From Chromera velia (Eukaryota > Sar > Chromeraceae), in assembly GCA_018398765.1 (NCBI GenBank), contig JAHBMJ010004143.1:68608-83690 (forward strand): a DNA stretch of 15,083 nt, written 5' to 3'. Shown here piece after piece: positions 8,801 to 15,083 of the stretch. The notes under the pieces are model-generated. The model was not told the DNA's origin. It was given only the letters and a program-made list of their open reading frames with translations, and did no database searches. Within the stretch, counting starts at the first letter, position 1, and every line of letters starts with the position of its first letter. Position numbers and translations under genes: made by a program.

Positions 8801-8967
8801 ATGGGGAATTGCAGCTGCACTCAATGTGACCGCTGCACCACGGGAACAAGAGAGGCCGGCATAGAGATCAGACCCCATCTAGAGGACGCTGCCTTGTCGC
8901 GAGGGTATGAGACGCTGCGGGAACAACACACGCAGGCCTTCTTCGCGCCCTCTGAAGTCGATAAGCG
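8801..8967 (+). other. Pseudokinase exon 1: acylated N-terminus
   Basis: This exon encodes 55 residues plus two bases. Cysteines at 4, 6, 9 and 12 follow the Met-Gly start, a pattern of dual-acylated CDPK N-termini. The donor GCG|GTCAGC ends the exon in phase 2, which matches the acceptor at 9491. An alternative donor, TAT|GTAGGC (exon end 8992), is phase 0 and does not fit that acceptor. Confidence 0.65.
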
Positions 8968-11900
8968 GTCAGCCCAGCAGAGAGCCAGATATGTAGGCAG
9001 GGACACGGACAGATGAAAGCACAGTCACACACATTAAAGGGTGTATGGATAAATAGGTTCATAGAAAGACGGAAAGACAATAGATAGAAAGACAGAGAGA
9101 CATTCGAAGACATAAAAGCCCGACATAGGATTTCTTCACCCTCACCGAGGGCAGGAAGGAAGAATTTGTGTCAGAGCTCACGTGTTCAAATGCCGTCTAT
9201 CCACCTTTTTCCTTCTCATCTCTTTGCTTTGTACTCCCATGCAGTGATTCACAGATATGGGCTCCCTGTTGTTTTGGGCACTGATTCATTTTCGCACTAA
9301 CGAGGAGCGTGGGCATTTGTCTAACTGTTTTTTCTTCGCTGGGATTGTCCCCATGTTTGCTGCCACCCAAATATGAGAAAAGGGCAGTCAAACCCGAAGA
9401 AAAGGGACCGGACTGTTTCTGGGTTCTGACAGTATACAAAACCTTTTTGTGCGTGTATATAAATAAAAGAACTGTTTTGACTTCCTTGCAGGCCACCGAG
9501 GGGCTATTTGAAGTTCAAAAAGAGTGATCAGCTGTCAAAGGAATATGCTCTGTCCTTTGGTGGCACAACGGAGGGCGAGAAGGACAGAGAGGCTTCCCTT
9601 GTGGGGGGGTCCCCCGTCTTCATCGCCGTCCACAGGGGAACGAAGGAGGTGAGGTCCGTGAGGGCGGTGAGAAAACCAGAGCACCCAGAGGCGAGGGAAA
9701 GAATGGCAGAGACAGTAGAGAAACTCCTCAAGCTCCGGCATGAGTCCATAGCATCCGTCTTGGACGTATTTGAGGACTACAGGTTTTTTTTTCTTGTAAT
9801 GGAGAAGGTCTCTGGGGAGACGATCGTTCAGCGCATTCTCTCCAGACGGCATTTCACAGAACAACAAGCTGCCGTTGTGATCTTTCACGTTCTCCACTCT
9901 CTCCTGAGTCTTCATGAGATGGGCATCGGACTCGGGGGACTGTGCCCTGAGTCCCTAATGTTTCAGGACGAGAGACCCCAGAGTCTCCTGAAGTTGGTAG
10001 ATTTTGGGTTGGAACACAAGGGCCATTTTTGGGATCGACACCTGACAAGGGGGGGCAGCAGACCCGTCCTTGCCCCTCCTGAGGCTGTTCTCTCTCATCA
10101 CGCGCTTTTCTTTCAAGCACCCGAGACGGTAGGGGAGGTCTCAGGGTCAGGCTGTCTGCTTCCAACGGAGGGGAGTATAGGGAAGGGGGGACACCCTCCG
10201 GGGGCCCAAACAAGCAGGGCCTGCATGCCGGGGGGGCACTGCGGGGACCTCGACAGGAGGCAAAGAATCGAAAAAAGCGGGGGCACAGCAGCAACAACAG
10301 TAGCACCAGACTCACGAAGAGGTTTGACGTCCAACCGACATCAGATGGAACACCCGGAGGCTTGGCGAGGCTCCATGTCTTTGTCGTTTACCTCTCGTTC
10401 GTCGTACATGGGAGGAGAGACCGAAAGACACAGCGGAGTTTTGCTGTCAGCCAATAATGCCTCAGCCCTCTCCTCACACACTCACAACCCCCAACAAATG
10501 AACAAACCGAACAACCCTCTTGAATCGTCACTAGCGAGATTTGGGGACGCCCTTCTTGTTCACGTCGATGCCCCGGGTGCAGAGACTGTCGCAGCATTGC
10601 CGCGTCAGGTTTCGATCGGGGTCGGGGACGGCCTTCCCTCCGCTTCCGACGCTGACGCTGCCGCAGTAGGGCTGCCGTCTCTCTCCACAGAATCCGTCCG
10701 TGCTGCTCTGGCGGCTCAGCAGAAACAGAAACAGCAGAGAGCATATGCCTCACACGCACAGGCTCCACGCCCCCCTACCCTCCCTCCCCCCGTTCTATGC
10801 CCAGTCAATCCCTCGAGAAACCCCCAGGCACACACACACATCCACGCCCATGGACACGCCCCAACCCCCAATGCCTTCCCTTTCCCCTCGCCTTCAAGCA
10901 ACACTGGACGAACCCATGAGGCCAACCGACCATCAGGACACGCCGCAAACCGCCCCGTCGTTCCACGCATCCGTCTCGACGTCGGGTGTCAACAACACAG
11001 ACTCCCCTCCTCTGACAGCAGCGCCCCAGACAGAGGAGGAGGAGGGGGGGGACAGTCCGCAGTCTCTTCCCACAGGACAGAGCAGACTCCCCTCCACAGA
11101 GAGAGCGGCCATCCTCCCTCCTCCTTCGTATCACCAGCTGCCCCTTCCGGATCCTCTGCTGCCCCCCCATCCCTCTCACACAAGGAGGCAGAGGCAAACA
11201 GAGAGGCAAAGGGCATCGGTCTGCTGACAGACGGGGACGAGGAGGACGATGAAGCAGACTCCACAGGGTCTCTGCTTGACATTGCAGAAGAGAGCCTCGC
11301 GGGTGTGCGCTGTCTTGAGAGAGAGGCCTTGCACGGTGCCCCCCCCCCTCCTTCCGCAGGTTCCTCCCTGGTCCTGTTGGAGGGGGGGAGGGAGGAAGGG
11401 CAGCAGACGCAGGCAGAGGAGGAGAAGAGTTCAAAGCGTCATTCACGGTCCCTGTCACTTTCCCAGACGATCTCCCTGCCCGGTTCTGCTCCTTCTGCTT
11501 TTGCTGTTTCTGTGGGGGCAGGTGAGGGGGTCGGAAGAAGCGCACCCTCCTCTATTCCTCTTTCCCACACGACGACCGCGGCCTCTTCGTCTTTGTCTTC
11601 CTCCTTTGCGAGGTCCCATGAGGAGCATTTGGTGACTAGGAGGGGGGGGAGGGAGAGAGAGGGCAGTCTCCTGTCTCCAGGCCCTGTGGATGAGGGGGGG
11701 GAGGGAGAGGAACAGGAAGAGGGCGGTAGGGGGAAGGAAAAGAGGGGGACGAACTCACTGCTCACAAAAGGGGGGGGGAGGGCGGTGAGAGGGAAGGAGG
11801 AGTGGTGGAGCACGAAAGAGAATATTGAGGGCATGGACACCTTCATGAAGGCGGATGCTTTTTCAGTCAGTCAGTTGTTCTTCTTTCTTCAGACGCCAAG

Positions 11901-13836
11901 ACAAACCGTTTCCCGGTTGGTCGATTTTGATTGCCTGCTCTCTTGTGCATTCTTGCGTCAGCGTGAGAGAGTGCCCTTATAAGTGATTGAGGCGAAGAGC
12001 GGCGAACGAGAAGGGACGATTGACCCTTCGATGTTTTTTTTTGTCTTCTTTTTGATTGCATGTCGTCTCAAAGAAAGGAGAAAAAAAAGAAAAACTATCT
12101 AGTTATCTCACTTGAGGAACAGGAATTCCAAAAGAGGAGACCGTCTCTCTCACTTTCTCTCTCTCCGTCCATCTATGTACCTATCTCGGTGAAACAAAGA
12201 GGAATCCAGTTGAATAAAGGCGAGAGAACAAGAAAAAGGAAATTCTGCAGGAATCTGGAACAAGGAATTGCAGTATTCTTTCTACTCTCTTTTTCTCTTC
12301 GCTGTGTAAGTGAATTTGCAATCCATAACTTTCCTTCCTGTCCCATGCTCTTCCATTTGGGCACACATTCATTCACTCATTTATTCATTCTTCTGCCACT
12401 TTTAGTCGCTTTGTCTCTGTCCTTCTTTGTTTACTTCCGTTCCTTCTTCCTTTCTTTATTTACTTCCTGCTTGTTGGTATGCTGTCGGTCTGTCTGTTGT
12501 ATACACGAGAAAAGATGGAGACAGAGAAAGAACCAGACAGTAAGCCCGCGTGTCTGAGAGAAACAACATGAAGTCTGTCCGCATTTCGTTCAAGAAACAA
12601 AAAAAGGAGAGCATCTGCTAAGACCCTAGGATCACTTGCCAAAGAGAGCCACTTGTGTGCACACTCACTCAACAAATCTCCTCTGAAACCTGAAAATCAT
12701 ATCCATCCATCCATCCATCCATTCATACAACGTTGGTCGTCATCTGCTTTCTCTCTCTCTTCCTCTCAGGTTGGCGCGATTTGCTACCTCCTCTTGTGCG
12801 GGTACCCTCCTTACAACTCCACAACGCGGCAGGGGTCCATTCTGTCAGTCTCCGTCTTGTCTCTTTGTGTGTGTGTGTGTGCATGTGCATGTGCATGTGC
12901 ATGTGTTTCTGCGTCTGCGTCTTTCAATTCCAGTCAACAACTCATGCGGGAAGCAGACAGAAGACGCAGCTAAGTCCGTCTCTGTCGGTCTCCATTCCAT
13001 TCCACGCTGTGAGTGCATGATTGTCCGCCCTTTGCTTTGCTTTGCTTGTCTGTCTGAATTTCCGGTATCTTGGCTCGCGGTCTGCAGAGAAAGGGGGAAA
13101 GATGAAGTCCTGTTCTACGCTTGCCTGTCTGTCTTTCTTTCTTTCTTTCTGTCTGTCTTTCTGTCTTTCTGTCTGTCTGTCTGTCTGTCTGTCCAAATGA
13201 CATCTGTTGGTGTGTTGATTTTAAAGTCGTACACAGGAGGCAGGCGTCAACAACTCAGGGTAGCTCCTGGTTTGCCTCAGTGTTGCTTCTTTGTTGCTTC
13301 ATTGGTTGAAGCCTCTGTTTTTTTAGATTCGCTTCCTTTTTTCTTTCTCTGTTTCTGCAGACGAATGAGCCGTCAGTTCTTGAACTTTGAGATGGGCTTC
13401 TGGAGCCGTATCTCTGAGAACGCAAAGTCCTTCATTAGAATGCTCATGAGAAGCAACCCCGAAGTCAGTCAGTCAGTCAGTCGGACAGTGAGTGCATGAC
13501 AGCATAAAAGCAAGTCGCATGCTTGCTTGCTGAGGTCTACATGTGTGCGTGCATCGATCGATCGACTCATAGGAGTGTCAATCTGTTCATGGATGAACAT
13601 GTATCGAGTCTAAAAACAGAACAAAAACAAAAAAATGTATCGAGTTTAGTCCGTGGAAAATGATCCGTGTGTGTGATCAAATCCCCATGATGCCGTGTAC
13701 GTACTTCCTAAATTGATCAAATCCCCGAATGTCAATGCTCTTCACTCATGTGCAGGAGCGCATAAGTGTCAAGGAGGCTCTCCAACACGAGTGGATCACT
13801 TCTTTTGCAGGTCTGTCTCTGTTCCTGCATGCATGA
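8801..13836 (+). CDS. CDPK-like pseudokinase with N-terminal acylation motif and large insertion (spliced)
   Basis: My model joins 8801-8967, 9492-11865, 12770-12843, 13361-13463 and 13756-13810 or beyond; every junction preserves phase. The start (AAAATGG) has an upstream in-frame stop. The protein begins MGNCSCTQC, fitting Gly2 myristoylation and Cys palmitoylation, hence membrane attachment. The kinase fold follows: a degenerate Gly loop (LVGGSPVFIAVHRGTKE), beta3 Lys replaced by Arg (about residue 113), FEDYRFFFLVME, a catalytic loop reading GIGLGGLCPESLMF where active CDPKs have HRDLKPEN (residues 203-210), intact DFG (226-228), APE (265-267), about 568 inserted residues, then DAFSVGAICYLLLCGYPPYN, WSRISENAKSFIRML and NPEERISVKEALQHEW. 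Catalytic Asp, Lys and Asn are missing, so phosphotransfer is unlikely; a regulatory or scaffold role is inference. No EF-hand is visible. The 3' end is uncertain: read-through stops at 13834-13836, and splicing after 13810 gives other ends. I am confident of the family, less of the exact model. Confidence 0.8.
9492..11865 (+). other. Pseudokinase exon 2: N-lobe, catalytic loop, APE and low-complexity insertion
   Basis: The exon opens after a good pyrimidine tract and TTGCAG (9491) and stays open for 2.37 kb. Kinase subdomains I-VIII occupy about 9550-10131. From about 10132 to 11829 the frame encodes Ser/Pro/Gly/Ala/Gln/His/Glu-rich sequence without a recognisable domain. Kinase homology resumes with GMDTFMKADAFS (11830-11865), in which D and S match the D-x-W-S of subdomain IX and Trp is Phe. 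The donor is TCA|GTCAGT, phase 0. Confidence 0.75.
12701..12722. repeat. (ATCC)n microsatellite in pseudokinase intron 2
   Basis: Five ATCC units lie about 50 bp upstream of the exon 3 acceptor. Confidence 0.9.
12770..12843 (+). other. Pseudokinase exon 3: subdomain IX-X
   Basis: The exon follows a long pyrimidine tract and CAG at 12767-12769. It encodes VGAICYLLLCGYPPYN, almost the CDPK consensus for this helix, then STTRQGSI. The donor ATTCT|GTCAGT ends in phase 2 and joins exon 4 as I-L-R-M-S-R. Downstream GT/GCATGT repeats (12867-12906) are intronic. Confidence 0.85.
12867..12906. repeat. (GT)n and (GCATGT)n microsatellite in intron 3
   Basis: About seven GT units run into four GCATGT hexanucleotides, just downstream of the exon 3 donor. 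Confidence 0.9.
13124..13193. repeat. CTGT/CTTT pyrimidine microsatellite in intron 3
   Basis: A 70-bp tract of mixed CTGT and CTTT tetranucleotides, the complement of the GACA-type repeats elsewhere in the window. It lies well upstream of the exon 4 acceptor. Confidence 0.9.
13361..13463 (+). other. Pseudokinase exon 4: subdomain X-XI
   Basis: The acceptor TTTCTGCAG ends at 13360. The exon encodes RMSRQFLNFEMGFWSRIS, then ENAKSFIRMLMRSNPE, matching the CDPK pattern of F-W-x-x-I-S-E-x-A-K-x-L-I-x-x-L-L-x-x-x-P-E. The donor GAA|GTCAGT, phase 0, opens a run of GTCA repeats. Confidence 0.85.
13464..13483 (+). repeat. (GTCA)n tract forming a 5' splice site
   Basis: Intron 4 starts directly with GTCAGTCAGTCAGTCAGTC, so several equivalent GT donors lie four bases apart. 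The first restores the NPE|ERIS junction in frame. Confidence 0.75.
13756..13810 (+). other. Pseudokinase exon 5: end of kinase domain
   Basis: The acceptor ATGTGCAG ends at 13755. The exon encodes ERISVKEALQHEWITSFA, the subdomain XI motif with its conserved Arg; joined to exon 4 it reads NPEERIS, as in CDPKs. A donor GCAG|GTCTGT lies at 13811 (phase 1). If it is not used, the frame runs eight more residues to TGA at 13834-13836. Confidence 0.8.
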
Positions 13837-13950
13837 CCGCACTTCATTGTTCATGCAGACTTTTCCCATGCGCGTTTCTTCCTTCAAAGTCTTTCATTCA
13901 GTGCTTTCATCGGATCCTTGTGTTCTTCGTCTCCCTCCGACAATAAATGA
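13811..13950 (+). other. Alternative 3' ends of the pseudokinase gene
   Basis: Three endings are possible. Without further splicing, the stop is at 13834-13836. With donor 13811 and acceptor TTCATGCAG (13858), exon 13859-13950 adds DFSHARFFLQSLSF and more, ending at TGA 13948-13950, where AATAAA (13942-13947) directly abuts the stop. With acceptor TTTCATTCAG (13901), a phase-matched exon from 13902 reads through the 57-bp repeats to a stop at 14372-14374. Transcript data would decide between them. Confidence 0.4.
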
Positions 13951-14200
13951 CCAGCAAAGCGAAAAGAAGGATCCTTTGTTTCCCCGTCTCCCTCCGACAA
14001 TGAATGACCAGCAAAGCAAAAAGAAGGATCCTTTGTTTCCCCGTCTCCCTCCGATATTGAATGACCAGCAAAGCAAAAAGAAGGATCTTTTGTTTCCCCG
14101 TCTCCCTCCGACAATGAATGACCAGCAAAGCAAAAAGAAGGATCCTTTGTTTCTCCGTCTCCCTCTGACAATGAATGACCAGCAAAGCAAAAAGAAGGAA
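13931..14200. repeat. 57-bp minisatellite, about 4.7 copies
   Basis: Copies begin at 13931, 13988, 14045, 14102 and 14159, with a period of exactly 57 bp and only a few substitutions per copy. Because 57 is a multiple of three, the array stays open in several frames. In one plus frame the unit reads PPTMNDQQSKKKDPLFPRL. The first copy alone has AATAAATGA where most others have AATGAATGA. The array directly follows the kinase domain and may be its 3' UTR or a translated C-terminal repeat. Confidence 0.95.
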
Positions 14201-14772
14201 GGATCAAAAAGGAGACAACAGCAGAAAGACGTCCTTGGGAAATCACACATGCAGACCCTCTGGAGTGTCTTCAATCGATCGAATCCAGTTTCTTCTCTCT
14301 CTGACGCAAGCTTGCGGTGTGCCGACCGACGCTTTTTTTCCATTTGCATTTTTGCATTTGTCTCTTCGGCATAGCCATGCAAGCAAGGACGCAGACACAC
14401 AAGAAAGATACAAATCGGCAGAAAAAAAGTGCATTAGGCAGAAGTTTTGCAGAACCTTGGAAAGGAAAGGAGACCGGGGGAAAAGAAGGCAGAGGACACT
14501 TTCCTCTTCCTGAATCAATCAAGTTTTGGAGACCTGCTCTCGATCATCTGCACCTCTGCCCATCGAAAAGAAAGGAAGGAGTCGGAGTTTCTGTTCCCCT
14601 ATTTTGGTTTGAATGAAAAAGAGACCAGACAGCTGAATGCATCAATCCCTCCAAGCCTGTATGTATGTATGTGTGTGCATGTCTGCATGTCTGCATGAAT
14701 GGATGAATGAATGAATGCAGAGGACTCTCCACAAGGAGGCATGCACATGCTGTACATGAAGAACCTCCGAGT

Positions 14773-14787
14773 GGGTGGGTGGGTGGG
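14773..14787 (+). other. G-quadruplex motif (GGGT)4
   Basis: GGGTGGGTGGGTGGG has four G3 runs with single-nucleotide loops, the classic highly stable parallel quadruplex pattern. Confidence 0.8.
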
Positions 14788-14789
14788 TC

Positions 14790-14905
14790 GCATATGCGCG
14801 TGGTCCGGGGGGGGGTGTCTGACAGAATTTCTTTTTTTTTGTAATGAAAGTAAATGTACGCATTTGCGTATGCATGGTCGGGGGGGGGGGCTTTCTGACA
14901 GAACT
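14790..14905. repeat. Imperfect direct duplication containing poly-G
   Basis: Two segments of about 40 bp (about 14790-14830 and 14867-14905) share the order GC-rich ATGCG word, GTGGTC/ATGGTC, a G9-G10 run, then TCTGACAGAA and a T-rich end. They differ by several substitutions and small indels, so the duplication is not recent. Confidence 0.65.
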
Positions 14906-14983
14906 CGTTCCTTTCTGCTACGTAATTTTCCTGGTGCCATCCTGTGGATCGACATGTCTGTTTGTCCTTCCTTCTCTTTTGCA

Positions 14984-15083
14984 CTCCCCTTCTCTCTCCC
15001 TTTCTCTCTCCCTTTCTCTCTCCCTTTCCTCTCTCCCTTTCTCTCTCCCTTTCTCTCTCCCTTTCTCTCTCCCTTTCTCTCTC
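14984..15083. repeat. 12-bp pyrimidine tandem repeat (CTCTCTCCCTTT)n
   Basis: About eight copies of a 12-bp C/T unit, with one copy changed by a small deletion, run off the right edge of the window. It is not a known telomere repeat. Confidence 0.9.

Larger units (their letters stand above)
14201..14983. other. Downstream region, no supported gene
   Basis: Short frames exist on both strands (for example minus 14544-14984), but their content is low-complexity and follows the repeats. I looked for EF-hand loops and a CDPK junction domain on the plus strand and found no convincing match. The region holds GTAT/GCAT/GAAT repeats (about 14658-14720), a G-quadruplex motif and a duplicated poly-G segment. 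Confidence 0.5.

Noticed and set aside
11803-11811. EEWWS as the subdomain IX D-x-W-S motif
   Set aside because: DAFS at 11854-11865 joins in phase directly to VGAICYLLLCGY and gives normal spacing; EEWWS would leave an extra 19-residue gap.
13931-14200. Regularly spaced repeats as a CRISPR array
   Set aside because: The repeat is a head-to-tail 57-bp minisatellite with no unique spacers, in a eukaryotic context.
14201-15083. EF-hands expected after a CDPK kinase domain
   Set aside because: I scanned the plus frames for D-x-D-x-D-G loops. The closest (about 14262-14300 and 14440-14490) lack the Gly and most acidic positions.
14984-15083. Terminal pyrimidine repeat as a telomere
   Set aside because: The 12-bp CTCTCTCCCTTT unit does not match TTTAGGG/TTAGGG-type telomere repeats and contains variant copies; it is an ordinary tandem repeat.

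Overview
Eukaryotic nuclear DNA, most likely from an alveolate (a coccidian apicomplexan or a chromerid alga; the window alone cannot decide). The reasons are a spliced gene with a CDPK-type kinase fold, an AAAATGG start context, long low-complexity stretches inside coding sequence (poly-Ser, poly-Glu, poly-Gln, poly-Gly), introns of about 0.3-0.9 kb, and very dense microsatellites. No bacterial-type operon, rRNA, tRNA or CRISPR array was seen.

Layout. 1-1666: simple-repeat-rich flank with no gene I can support. 1667-5758, minus strand: a single 4.1-kb open frame for a ~1363-residue, mostly disordered protein with an Arg/Gly-rich N-terminus and one C-terminal membrane segment. Its exon probably begins at 5862 behind a strong splice acceptor. 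5863-6550: upstream region of that gene. 6550-6832: compound CA/GA/GACA microsatellite. 6833-8655: intergenic, containing a compositionally distinct palindrome-rich island at about 8040-8580. 8656-13.8/14.4 kb, plus strand: a spliced gene encoding an N-terminally acylated, CDPK-like pseudokinase. 13931-14200: 57-bp minisatellite at or just after the end of that gene. 14200-15083: repeat-rich tail with a G-quadruplex motif, a duplicated poly-G segment and a 12-bp pyrimidine repeat.

The two genes are divergent, with the microsatellite and the palindromic island between their 5' ends. The most interesting object is the pseudokinase. It keeps DFG, APE, the subdomain IX Asp and the subdomain XI Arg, but the catalytic-loop HRD, its Lys and its Asn, and the beta3 Lys, are replaced. 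About 568 low-complexity residues separate APE from subdomain IX, and this segment could also be an in-frame 1701-nt exitron. I assembled its exons by matching phases and kinase subdomains; all four donors chosen this way read GTCAG. Nothing in the sequence shows that the two genes act together.
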